In this document: in pieces, positions 34,063 through 44,653 of the stretch | Position numbering within the stretch: position 1 is the first letter of the stretch | How the letters are laid out: the number at the start of each line of letters is the position of its first letter | Source of the DNA: Trichothecium roseum | Taxonomy: Eukaryota; Ascomycota; Sordariomycetes; Hypocreales | Length of the DNA stretch: 64,000 nucleotides | NCBI GenBank assembly: GCA_026184415.1 | Contig: CM047942.1 | Span: forward strand, 3,224,001-3,288,000 | Direction: 5' to 3' | Program-made: the position numbers and the translations under genes | The notes under the pieces: generated by a model | What the model was told of the DNA's origin: nothing | Seen by the model: the letters and a program-made list of their open reading frames with translations, nothing else | The model's database searches: none

Positions 34063-35412
34063 ATGAAAGTACTCTTGGCCTCACACTTCCCCGCGGGCCA
34101 CTGCCTGCCCATGCAAGCAGTGGCCTCGGCCCTGACCTCGGCCGGCCACGACGTGCTCTGGCTGACGTCGGCTGACAACGAGGCCCGCGTGCTGGCCACG
34201 GGCTCCCGCTTCCTCCCAACGACGGCCGTCGCGCTCGTCGACGCGCCCCTGATCCGCGGCCGCCGCACGGGGCTCCTGGACGCCGACTCGCACTCGCGCG
34301 GCCTCGAGGGCAGGCTGCTGGCCCAGGTGGCCGACTACCGGGCCGCGCTGGCGGGCTTCGACGCCGACGTCCTGGTGGTGGACGTGCTGCCCCACGGCGC
34401 CAGGGCCCTGCACGACCTCGGCGAGGTGCCCGTCTGGGCCACGCTGGGCGTCATACCCATGTACGCCTCGTCGCCGGGCTGGTCGGCGCCCTTCGCCACC
34501 TCCGGCGCCAGCCCGCCGACGACGTGGGCCGGCAGGCTATGGAACCTGCTGCGGCACTGGTTCAGGCGGTGGGTGGTGCTGCCCTGGACGGCGCGGCGTG
34601 TCATAAACAGGCAGCGGAGCGTCCTGGGCCTGCCCGGCCTGTCGTACGGCGAGTCCCTCGAGCGCTTCACGTACAGCCGCTTCCTGCACATCCAAGCCTC
34701 GTCGCCGACGCTCGAGTTTGGCGCCGAGGGGGGGCTGAGGGACGTGGAGAAGACCGTGTACGTGGGACCCCTGGCCGCGCCGTCGAGGGAGCCGGCGGAC
34801 CCGTTCGCCGACTGCTGGGACCTCTTCTCCAAGCCGGGGACCAGGGTCGTCGGCGTCACCCAGGGCACGCTGGCCATGGATCCCACCTCGCTCATCATAC
34901 CCACCATCCGGGCCCTCGCGCCCGACCCCCGCAACCTCCTCCTCGTGGTATCCCCTTACGTCGACGAGATCCGCGCCAAGCTGGGTCGCATCGGCGGCAA
35001 GGACAAGGAGGAAGAAGAGGGAGGCAGCGGTGACGACCCGCCAAACGTGATTTACCTCCGCTGGGTGCCGTACCAGGAGCTCCTCCCCGTGCTGGACCTG
35101 CTCGTCACCAACGGCGGCTACGGGAGCATAACCCAGGCCCTGGGCTGGGGCGTGCCCCTGCTCTGCGCGGGGCAGACCGAGGACAAGAAGGACACGGCCG
35201 CGCGGGTGGCCTGGGCCGGCGCCGGGGTCGACCTGGGCACGGACAACCCGGGCGTCGAGGTGGTGAGGGAGGCGGCGGAGGGGATATTGGGCGACGAGGG
35301 GTACAGGCGGAGGGCCAAGGGGTTGGGGGAGGAGCTGCTGAGGATGGGGGGTGGGGAGAGGGCTTGTCGGGCTTTGGAGGAGCTTGTTGCCGAGCATGGG
35401 AGAGGGAAATGA
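34063..35412 (+). CDS. UDP-glycosyltransferase, GT1/MGT-like
   Basis: Intronless GT-B fold enzyme of 449 residues that would transfer a sugar from a UDP-sugar to a small lipophilic acceptor. The N-terminus MKVLLASHFPAGHCLPMQA has the family's G-H acceptor-side loop (GHCLPM). The C-terminal donor domain includes VVGVTQGTLAMDPTSL. A PSPG-like stretch follows: YLRWVPYQELLPVLDLLVT, then NGGYGSITQALGWGVPLL and GQTEDKKDTAARVAWAGAGV (about 325-390), where bacterial macrolide transferases and fungal GT1 enzymes have HGG(A/S)GT. Here the usual His of TNHGG is replaced (TNGGYGS, as in several MGT-like members). There is no signal peptide or membrane anchor, so it is probably cytosolic. It is co-oriented with, and 0.9 kb from, the F-box gene. 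The acceptor is unknown. Confidence 0.85.
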   Translation: MKVLLASHFPAGHCLPMQAVASALTSAGHDVLWLTSADNEARVLATGSRFLPTTAVALVDAPLIRGRRTGLLDADSHSRGLEGRLLAQVADYRAALAGFDADVLVVDVLPHGARALHDLGEVPVWATLGVIPMYASSPGWSAPFATSGASPPTTWAGRLWNLLRHWFRRWVVLPWTARRVINRQRSVLGLPGLSYGESLERFTYSRFLHIQASSPTLEFGAEGGLRDVEKTVYVGPLAAPSREPADPFADCWDLFSKPGTRVVGVTQGTLAMDPTSLIIPTIRALAPDPRNLLLVVSPYVDEIRAKLGRIGGKDKEEEEGGSGDDPPNVIYLRWVPYQELLPVLDLLVTNGGYGSITQALGWGVPLLCAGQTEDKKDTAARVAWAGAGVDLGTDNPGVEVVREAAEGILGDEGYRRRAKGLGEELLRMGGGERACRALEELVAEHGRGK

Positions 35413-36330
35413 GTTGTTTTGGTTTAGTATAAGGGATGCGGGAGAGCCGTATGAACGGAACGACGAGTAGATGAATAGACCAACATTGGGAAAAAGCGGC
35501 TGATACGGAAGTAGAGGAGGGCTCGTTTATAGATGGAGAATTAGCAAGATCTAGATTTCCTTTCCTCAATATGTACGCATCCAACGATCACAGCACGGTT
35601 AAGAGTGCTTACCATGCAATGGCACAATCAAGAGTCACGTATCCGCCACGAGGAAGAAGGGCATGCAGCTCTCGAGGCACCTACGGGAAGCGTGACCAAG
35701 AAGCAAGGCTGTATTCTTCCTCTCTCCCCCTTGCATTCATCGAAGACAGCTTCCTTCTTGCATATCGCCTATTTCCTGCCCGCAGGCTGTCAGCCATTTT
35801 CTCGTTTCCACCATCCCGTCAACAAAGCAGGATTGCATACGGATGAATGACCATAAGGCATCATTGGTTCTTTGACGCGGGAAAGGCGAGTGACATATAA
35901 GGCCATGTTCACAGACAGGGGGCATACAATGTTATGTATGCGAGACAAGTCAAAATATCCCAAAGTAATAGCAAAACCAGTCAATCAATATATATATGTA
36001 GAGAGATAGAGATAGAGGAAAAGCCAAAGGGAAGGAGATTCCCCGTAATAATAAGAGAAAAGCAAACGACAAATCGCAAAACAAGAGTTCGGACGACGGC
36101 GACCCTGCCGTGACAGGCGTATGGCAGCCTGTAGTCCACTCACTTAGGTCCCTAGCCAGCCCAACGCCATATGTTTTCCTGCCTGTCTTTTCAGCGACTC
36201 GCGTTTTTCTTCCTTCTTCGTTTTCTCACTTTCCCTTCTAGTCACGTTTGTCTTTTTTCACATTTTCTCCTACACAAAAACATCACCATTCAACCCACAG
36301 AAGAAAAACAAACATCATACATCTATCAAA
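35413..36330. other. Intergenic region after the glycosyltransferase
   Basis: No supportable gene; short overlapping frames only. The last 100 bp are T-rich then A/C-rich, resembling a leader for the small ORF that follows. Confidence 0.55.
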
Positions 36331-36585
36331 ATGACAGATCAATACCCCCAAACACAACACACGTGCCCATCCACCAGTCCTCGCGCTTTCCCGGCACCCA
36401 TAGATTACTCTCATTCGCGTCCGCGTCACTTCCCCCACCTGGACACATGTAAGAACATCGCAAACAACATCGTGGCCGAATATCTGAGCATCGAGGCACT
36501 GCTGACCCGCGCGCCGCGTAGCTCGCCCTGCCACATGGCATTACTCAACCGGGCGATGGATGAGAAGGAGAATAAGGAGGTTTAG
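36331..36585 (+). CDS. Possible small hypothetical protein, 84 residues
   Basis: ATG with good context (tcaaaATGa) follows a typical fungal leader (T-rich, then acacaaaaacatcaccattc and acaaacatcatac). The peptide is Pro/His/Ser-rich at first (TDQYPQTQHT) and then has a plausible helix (CKNIANNIVAEYLSIEALL), ending in ALLNRAMDEKENKEV. No family is recognised. Downstream DNA is a long CT tract with a purine complement, so a further exon seems unlikely. Support rests on leader and start context only. Confidence 0.4.
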   Translation: MTDQYPQTQHTCPSTSPRAFPAPIDYSHSRPRHFPHLDTCKNIANNIVAEYLSIEALLTRAPRSSPCHMALLNRAMDEKENKEV

Positions 36586-38737
36586 GAACCGTAATAGACG
36601 ATCTTATCCTCGTCTGCCACCGCCGCCGCCTGCTCCTCCCCCTCCCTTGTAGGCTCCTCAGGTTCCTCCCACCTATCCTCATCCTCTTCGCCCTCTTCCT
36701 TCTCTTCCTGTTTTTCCTCTTCTCCCTCTTCTTTCTCTTCTTAATCTTCTTCATCTTCTACCTGCTCTCCAACCCCCACCTCCTCCGCCGCCTCCCCCTA
36801 TTGTCATCTGTCACTGGCAGATGTCAATCACTGTCAGCCGAATCTGACCGCACCTGCCTGTCCCCTGGCCGTACTGGGTGTACGTATCCCATTCAAGCAC
36901 GAGATAAAGAAAGAAAAGAAACAATATCCTGTTTCGAATGGGATTAGTGGCTCCGCATCATATAACGGGGGACAGGGGGGCATCACCATAATGCGATGGT
37001 TTTTTTTTGGAGCATCGGAGGAAGTTATGAAAGAATATGGGGAGTTGCTGGACCCTCATAGACAGAATGAAGAAGATGAAGCAATGAAGAGTCCATCTAC
37101 GTAAAAGCTGCATCCTGTTTCTCATTTCCCCTTATGAGATCACCGCTTCGTAAAACCTTGAAAACGCGTATATAGGATATGCATGAGGGCATGTCTATAT
37201 AGTATTATTTCCCTGTTCACCTCGATGCGTTATGCCTACGCAATAAACACCTAAATAAACCTAGAACACCTTATCGAAATAGCTGAAAGGATATGATGTC
37301 TAATAATGGGGAGGTTATTAGTATATATATCGTATAGTACATGAATGAACAGGCCCAAGTTTTGTTGCCAATTCTGTCGACCGTGTGGGTGGCAAAAAGG
37401 ACTCTTGCTAGAGGGCAATTTGCGCGAGGCGACATAGGAATTAAAGATATCTACAATTTAAATAAAGAAGATTATTATAAGCTAGGTGACACTTTTAGCT
37501 TCTTGGCCCCATGGTTCGAGACGGTGGGCGACGACAACGACCAAAAGGAGAATTAATGGCTGGGCGTGCTGTACGGAGGAGAGGGGGGGGGCGCTTTTGG
37601 GTTCTACCTGTGCGTGTTGCCCAAGAGCTCTGGTGCTAAATGTGAGCATCGTGCTCACAGCAAGGGGGTCCTTGTGATAATGTAGCCGCAATGCTGGGGG
37701 GTGATCGCCGGGATATCGCTCAAGTGTCCTTTCAGTTGAGCGAGCGCCCCGTTTCAGCCAGTTAGATAGAAAAGGGGACCTGGCACCGCCGAGAGTTTGG
37801 AATAAGCAACAGGACGAAGCCCCGCCCTTTTGTGCATTTCACAAATTTGAGAGGATATATATACGGCGGAAATGGACGAGCCGAACGAAGCTCCGCAGAT
37901 AAATAGACTGACAGACAGAACGGCAGGACCATTCTTCGCTACCTAGCAAGCGCATGAAGCATCTCGCGCGCGGGAGTTGGGCATGGAGGCGCAGAACTGT
38001 GCATAGGTCCAGGTACCTATAGACAAGCTGCAATGAACACCTGCCCCGTGTTCAGCAAACAAGACATTGTAAGAAGCAGGATATAGGTAAACCATTTGAG
38101 CACCAGTGTACCAGTGCCAGATAGGCGCTATTCATTGGAAGGCAGGCAGGCAGGCAGTAATGTCCTTTTTCCCAACAACGCATCAGACTCGCATGCCCCC
38201 CTTTTCCGTACCACGGTTACTCTAACCATCATTCTTTTCTACTTCTCTTTAGCTGTTCAGCCAGTTAGATAATCATCATCATTCCCTGCACGGGGCATCT
38301 TCACCCAAAAGATCCGCGCAGCAAGTTTTGCAATATTCCGGCAAAAGTACCGTCTCTCATCTTCCTATTCCTGAAACGGCTCACGCCGAGGGAAAGACAA
38401 GACCAACACAAAAAGCCAGGACGTGCCAACTATGTACGTGCTGTACCTACGTAGCCCATTATCAAGAGATGGCGCCGAGAAACACGCAGCGCTTAATCAT
38501 TCGCTGTTCACTGTTCAGAAGACATGAATCCGTCTACTTTCCCCACCCCTTCTATCCCAACTGTCAGCACGCATTCAATTTCTTCCCCGAACATACATCT
38601 AGGCCGGACAGCCCTCCCCGATCGACAACACGCACAAGACCCTCTCCGTCAATCACCCCCTAGGCAAAGAATAGACCCTTTCAAACATTACCCGCACGCG
38701 AATAACACAACACGCGACATCTTGCTCTCTTCGAATG

Positions 38738-38754
38738 CACACACACACACACAC
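38738..38754. repeat. (CA)n microsatellite
   Basis: Short perfect CA dinucleotide run, followed by looser CTCAC units. Confidence 0.9.
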
Positions 38755-39993
38755 CCTCACTCTCACCGTAATCCACTTGCTCCTTTTAAGAAGGTCATAA
38801 TACAGATACACTACACCTAGGCCAAGCCAAGTCAAGACAAGTCAGGGTTTACGCATATCGGAGAGTTGAGGTAAACAGGGGGCTAACAATTCGCACGCAT
38901 TCACATCCAAGGTGAGTGAAAAGGTTGGCATCCACACCACTAACCCAAGTGATCGGCGCTCTGACCTGCCCAGGTTCCGACGCGCTTTTAATCGCTCGGA
39001 AGCTTCCATCTGCCTTCCATGCGCCCTCCTCGGCCGGTATCCCACCGAGAAAACAAGCCCCCACCGGTTCGATTCTCTGCCCCCCTCTTCCTCCTCTTCT
39101 TCTTCCAACGTTCAACCTCCCATTTGCCCTCTTCCAATGGCGTGGCAGGTTGTAAATACATGCATACCACTTATCCTTGCAGACAAATACCCCAAATACC
39201 TTGTTCAAATAAAAGGCACAGCAGTTGTATGTGCAAAAAAACCATGCAAATACGGAGACGAGCATCCAAGAGACCTTGGCAGTAGAACTACCGTAACACC
39301 ACATTTACCTCGGCATTTCTTCTCCTCTCCCCTATCAACCCCTTCCCTTGCCTTCTCTTCTCTTCCCTCCGCCAATATACACTTCGCAGCGCAAAGTAGG
39401 GCACCAGGGCAGGCAAGGCTCTCTCGGAGACCGTGCCCCATAAGGCGGCCGCTACAGTCTCCTGTCCGCACAAAACTAAAAGAGCCTTATCACCACTAAG
39501 GTTAATGCTAAGGTTGGCGTGCAGGGGTCCCCCATGCCGCCGCGCACCGACGTCGGATCATGCTTCTTTTTTCAGCACCATAGCACACGTCGTATCCCGT
39601 ACTTCGTATACTCCGCACAAAGTGCCTAATACTATAATACCCTCATCCATGCATCTCACCTCGACTGCCAGCCCACGCGCATACCAGAGCACACCATAAG
39701 CTAGATCCCGGGACCAGGGAGGGTGAACATGCCCGCCAACTACCCGTGATAGGAAGCTGGAGGAGTTCTTGACAAGAACCCGGGGCAAATCGTCGCAACC
39801 CTGTGCATGCCATGCGGAGGAGAATCGGACACAGCCATCGAACCATCATGAAATGCGCCGCTATTTGGCACGGCGAAGGATGAATATGGAAGGTCGCTGG
39901 TGGTCTTGGCTCCAGGGCTTTCCTCACTGTCGTCGTGATACTGAGTAGCTTGAGGTGTGATGTCTATTTATCCCCATTAGCCCAGAGAAAATC

Positions 39994-40001
39994 TATAAAT
40001 A
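39994..40001 (+). promoter_or_regulatory. TATA box of the secreted metalloprotease gene
   Basis: TATAAATA about 90 bp before the start codon. A C/T-rich leader (catccctcatcacccattcc...) runs up to the ATG. Spacing and composition fit a strongly expressed secreted-protein gene. Confidence 0.6.
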
Positions 40002-40086
40002 TGAGCGGTCCTTGGCTACTCACCAACATCCTCATCCCTCATCACCCATTCCCATCTCCCTCTTCCCCATTATCCTCCCCTTCGCA

Positions 40087-40987
40087 ATGGCTCCCAAGTC
40101 CCTCCTCGCCCTGGCCCTCATGGCCACCAGCGCCGTGGCCAGGAACGCGCTGGCCGGCGCCGACGTCAAGTCCGGCAAGGTCGAGCTCTGCGGCAACACC
40201 GAGCCTGAGGATGCCCGCCGGGCCGTTCCCAGGAGGAGCGGCGACGAGCTCAAGGCCTTTGCCGTCGACCTCGTCTTCCACGTCGTCTCCTCCTCCGAGA
40301 CCGAGGACACCGTTGACGTGAGTAACAACATTCTATTGTACCGCCCCCACCGTGGATGATGCTGATCATAAGACACAGGACGCCACCATCAAGACGCAGA
40401 TCGACATCGTCAACGCCGCCTACGCCCCCCACGGCATCTCCTTCAACCACATCGAGACGACCCGCACCGTCAACGCCGACTGGTCCGCGGGCAGCGGCAT
40501 CGACGACATGAAGGCCGAGCTCCGCCAGGGCGGCTACTCGACCCTAAACGTCTACACCGTCGGCGAGATCGGCGGCGGCGTCCTCGGCTTCTGCCCCTTC
40601 CCCGTGGCCGGCGCGTCCGGGTCCCCGGGCTCGGCCGCCTTCCTCCGCGACGGCTGCACCATCAACGTCGGCACCATGCCCGGCGGCGACGCTGCCCCCT
40701 ACAACCAGGGCGGCACCCTCGTCCACGAGATCGGCCACTGGATGGACGTCTACCACACCTTCCAGGACGGCTGCGACCCCGGCGACCGCGTCGACGACAC
40801 CCCCGCCATGTCCTCCACCCCCGGCCGCGAGTGCGACCCGGACAAGGTCTACGACACCTGCCCCAACGACCCCGGGACGGACCCGATCCATAACTGGATG
40901 AACTACACCGGCGACGGCTGCTGGGAGGAGTTTACCCCCGGCCAGCAGGAGCGCATGTACGCCGCCTGGGAGACCTTCCGTCAGTAA
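40087..40987 (+). CDS. Secreted zinc metalloprotease, M43B (MEP1/pappalysin-like)
   Basis: Secreted endopeptidase of the metzincin clan. Exons 40087-40317 and 40379-40987 (phase 0, GTGAGT...ACAG) give 279 residues, a usual length for fungal MEP1 proteins. A hydrophobic signal peptide (MAPKSLLALALMATSAVA) precedes a short propeptide-like stretch with a cysteine (VELCGNTEPE), a possible cysteine-switch residue. The zinc site is HEIGHWMDVYH (H193, E194, H197, H203) and the Met-turn is NWMNYTGD (about M251). Cysteines in FCPF, DGCT, DGCDP, RECDP, DTCPND and GDGCW probably form disulphides. Family members degrade host or environmental proteins. The gene converges on ATM1, with 747 bp between stops. 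Confidence 0.92.
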
Positions 40988-41734
40988 GTTTAATGAAGCG
41001 ATGAGTTGATGGGATTATGGCTGGTCAAGGGATAGGGGAATACTTTGGTCAGCCAGACTTGTATATATTTACCGTGCAAATTGTAAATGTCGTTCATGAT
41101 GTAAGAACACTGCGCTGTGACTTTTTTGGATTAAGCGTGAAGGTCGTAAGCCGACTCGCTCCTAGCTTTCTCTTCTTACTGAGACCTCTTATCAGCACGC
41201 AGGAGTGAAGGCGAGCATCAGCCCACCTCCGGTTGACGCAATAATTTGACAGAGATAGTAGTAATTACTAATCGGCGGTCTGTCAGCGATTTCCTTACCT
41301 GTGTCCTCCACTGTAATAGCTCGTCACGATGAATACACAACTTAGATGAGGAGTAAGAAGATACTTTGGGAGAGGCTGCGTACGCCGAAAGGTGCCTGAC
41401 TTTGACTACTCCCACGGAAGGCAGCCCCAGAAGGACTTATCACGGTTGACTCTCCTTTTTTCCTTGTGCCTGCCACTGGTTTCTTTTTTTTCTTTTTTCA
41501 TGGAAGAAATCATTGGAACTCCTGCTATGCCGGTACGGCGCCTCGTACTTCCATCACTACACAAGGAGAGCTAGAGGGGGTGCCTTTCACTGCGTCGTTT
41601 CAACCGACATCTACTATGCTGGCAAGACTTCTCATCTTCTTCCTCTACGTATCACCGACCTTGTCTCTGTACTAGAATGCCTCCATACCCAACTATGAGT
41701 CACATCCTTCATAAAGCCCATGATGCAACCATTA
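40988..41734. other. Convergent 3' intergenic region
   Basis: Lies between the stops of the metalloprotease (+) and ATM1 (-). It holds only short frames and T-rich stretches (for example 41480-41500). No gene seen. Confidence 0.6.
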
Positions 41735-43911
41735 CTAAGGCCGCTTAACCTGTTCCTTCCCCGCCAGAGCCGTCTCGCTCTTTTCACCATCCTCATTGAA
41801 CAGTGTTTCCTGGGCTATAAAGAGAATTCGTCAGTAAAAGCTTTTTTTAGACATCTCCAAAAAGGGGCAAATCAGGGATGCAACTCACCACTCCAGAGCT
41901 CGGCGTAGACGCCATCCCGGTCAATCAGCTCCCTGTGGCTGCCAATCTCCGCCACGCTGCCCTCCTTCAGCACGACAATCAGGTCGCTGTCGAAGATGGT
42001 CCTCAGCCTGTGGGCCACGAAGACGCTCGTCCGCCCCTTCTCCCTGAGGATGCCGTTGATGTTGTTCATGAGGGCCTGCTCCGTGTGCGTGTCCAGTGCG
42101 CTCGTGGCCTCGTCGAAGAACAGCAGCGGCGGGTCCTTGAGCAGCAGGCGCGACATGGCAAGGCGCTGCTTCTCTCCTCCGGAGATCATCAGCCCCCGCT
42201 CGCCGACCTTGGTCTGGTAGCCGTCGGGGAACTTGTCGATGATGGAGTGGATGCGGGCGCGGCGCGCGGCGGCCACGACTTGTTCTTTCGTGGCGTCGAT
42301 CATGCCGTAGCGGATGTTGTGCTCGACGGTATCGTTGAACAGGGGCGTGTCCTGCGGGACGACGCCGATGGATCTGCGGAGCGAGTCGACCTGCACGTCG
42401 CGAACGTCTTGATCGTCGATGAGAATGCGACCGCTCTGCACGTCGTAGGAACGGAAGAGCAACCTCAGCAGCGTTGACTTGCCGCACCCGCTGGGCCCAA
42501 CCACGGCCACCTTTTTCCCGGCCGGGATGGTCAGGTTCAGGTTGTTGAGGATCGGGCGGTCGGGATGGTAGCCAAAGTTGACGTTCTCGAACCTGATCTC
42601 CCCGCCCTTGGGGAGGACCAGGGGCTTGGCGTCCGGCCTGTCCTGGATGCTGACGTTGACCTTTTGCAGGTTGAAGAGCGTCTCCATGTCGAGCAGGGAC
42701 TGGCGGAGCTCGCGGTAGACCGAGCCGAGGAAGTTGAGGGGCACCGAGAGCTGGAAGACGAGCTGGTTGACCATGACCAGGTCGCCGACCGTCAGGGTTC
42801 CCTCGGCGACGCCGTTGGCCGCAAAGTACATCATGGCCGTCAGCGCGGAGGAGAAGATTACGTTCTGGCCGCTGTTCAGCAGGGCCAGGGACGTCGCGAC
42901 CTTGATCGAGCTCTTTTCATACTCGCCCAGGGCCTTGTCGTACCTCGACACCTCAAATGCCTCGTTGTTGTAGTATTTGACGGCCTCGTAGTTGATGAGG
43001 GAGTCGACGGCCACGGTGGAGGCCTTGTTGTCGGCGGCGTTGGCCTGCCGCCTGAACTTTGTCCTCCACGCCGTCGTCCATATGGTAAAGGCCGTGTAGC
43101 CGGCCATGGTCAGGACCGTCACGGCCGCGAACTTGGCGCCGTACTGCCACGTCAGGATGCCGCAGACCATGCTGATCTCGAGCGCCGTGGGGAGGACGTG
43201 GAAGACCATGCTGGTGAGGAGGAAGCTGATGCCCTTGGTGCCCCTGTCGATGGCCCTCGTGAGCCCGCCCGTCTGCTTGGAGAGGTGGAAGCTCAGGTCC
43301 AGCCGGAGGAGGTGGGAGAAGACGTTGGCGGCCACCTTGCGTATGGCGTTCTGGGCCACCGACGCGAAGACGGCGTTGCGTACCTCCTGGAACAAGGTGG
43401 CGCCTATCCTAGCCGCCCCGTACGCGACGATCATGGCCCCGGCCACCGTCATCGCGGTGCCGCCCGCGGCCGCGACGTCGATGTTCATGGAGTCGACTAT
43501 GCTCTTGAAGTAAAACGGCACCTGGACGTTGAGAACCTTTGCGCCGATCAGCAGCACCACGGCCAGGCTGACGCGCAGCTTGGTACCCATGTTGTCCTTG
43601 GGCCAGAGGTAACGCGACATCTCCTTCATGATGGCCCAGTCAGCCTTGCGCTGCTCAGTGTTGGTCTTCTCCCCCAGCACCAGGGGATCGCCGCCGCCCT
43701 TGGCCGCCGGCTTTTTGCCGCCCTTGTCCGCCCCGATCACGGCGGCGACCTTCGCCTTTTGCGCCTCCCAGACGGCCTGCGTCGTGCGAAAGGGCCGAGT
43801 GTACCCCGCCGGCCTCCGCGAGAGCCATGCCGCCGGTCGCGTGGCAGCTCGGGCGAAGCTGCAGCCTGGGCATTGGAAGGCTGCCGATTTTTGCAGTAAC
43901 CTCGGAATCAT
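41735..43911 (-). CDS. ATM1: Mitochondrial ABC transporter ATM1 (half-transporter, ABCB7 type)
   Basis: Inner-membrane mitochondrial exporter that supplies a glutathione/sulphur intermediate for cytosolic iron-sulphur protein assembly. Exons (minus strand) 43911-41889 and 41814-41735 give 700 residues. The start is followed by an Arg/Ala/Ser-rich targeting sequence (MIPRLLQKSAAF... WLSRRPAGYTRPFRTT). The membrane domain spans about residues 110-400. The nucleotide-binding domain shows Walker A GPSGCGKST (about 471-479), the Q-loop in VPQDTPLFN, signature ISGGEKQRLA (about 575), Walker B LLFFDEATSALD (about 595-605) and the H-loop VAHRL. The last exon (80 nt) was placed from a GTGAGT donor, a CTGAC branch site and a TATAG acceptor, and restores the family ending LWSAQETLFNEDGEKSE. 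The signature has Ile where Leu is usual. Confidence 0.93.
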
Positions 43912-44653
43912 GGTGGCTATCGCGTCGGTGCCAGCATCGTCGGTCTATAGTCGCGGAGGTGTCGCAAGAACGCGGGGTGGTGGTGGTGGGGTGGAGGGCA
44001 GAGAGGAGGAGAGAGAAGAGAGCTCCGTCTGAAGCTGAGGAATTTCGCGTCAATAATGTGAATCAAGAAAAAAGTCACCAAGAGAAGTGGAATTGACTCA
44101 AATAAACGGAAAGAACAAGATTGGGTCAGAGGGTGAGGCAATTTCCATGACTTGTGCTCGCCGCTGTGAATATCTTTTTTCCATTAGTCGCAGGACTCGC
44201 AGCTCGTCGTCGAGCTTGGGTATGATGCAATAAAAAACGGCCTCAACTACCTACTACCATATGCCCTACTATGGGGTACAGTACTACTAGTACCATGGTA
44301 GGTACCTATGGTCGTATCAATTCTGGGTCCCCTCCCTCGGCTTTTGTCGGTCATAGGCGAACTTGGAGATATCATCAACCACCACGCTTGAGCGTTTTCC
44401 TAATTAATTTATTGTCGTGGTGGGATGTGCGGGATTCGACTACGACGTCGTGAGAAAACACGTTCCATCCTCTCAAAGTCAGAGTCAAAGTCAGCGGCAG
44501 AGGCCCATCACCCCCATCGACGCTTGAAACCCCATCCACGAAATGAGGCCGATATGCATACAAAGACGAGATGAATGAGTATTTTTTGCATCATTATATG
44601 TTGCCCATCATGGCCCTCTCAGATCTCATCTTTTATTTCTTCATCCACTCTCA
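43912..44653. other. Intergenic region between ATM1 and the P450
   Basis: ATM1 upstream region and P450 3' region. A GTAC-rich patch with self-complementary words (tactactagtaccatggtag) lies at 44270-44310. No gene. Confidence 0.6.

Larger units (their letters stand above)
36586..40086. other. Intergenic region upstream of the metalloprotease
   Basis: About 3.5 kb without a supportable gene. It contains a CTTCTT-rich tract at 36600-36790, a (CA)n run at 38738-38754 and, at its end, the metalloprotease promoter. The 195-codon frame at 38912-39499 starts with GTG, has no family features and is not called. Confidence 0.5.

Noticed and set aside
37753..38271. Exact 16-bp direct repeat ttcagccagttagata at 37753 and 38256
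   Set aside because: The flanks do not match, and about one such chance 16-mer pair is expected in a 64-kb window, so it is not evidence of a duplication or attachment site.
39030..39085. tRNA-like B-box word ggttcgattc near 39066
   Set aside because: No A-box at the right distance upstream and no acceptor stem can be formed.
38912..39499. 195-codon frame in the region upstream of the metalloprotease
   Set aside because: Starts with GTG, is Ser/Pro/Arg-biased, and has no leader or recognisable domain; other frames of similar quality overlap it.
42565..43899. 444-codon open frame on the plus strand opposite ATM1
   Set aside because: A shadow. With GC-biased third positions the antisense strand lacks TTA/CTA/TCA-derived stops. 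The translation is low-complexity (VEDHAGEEEADAL...) with no family, while the minus strand is clearly ATM1.
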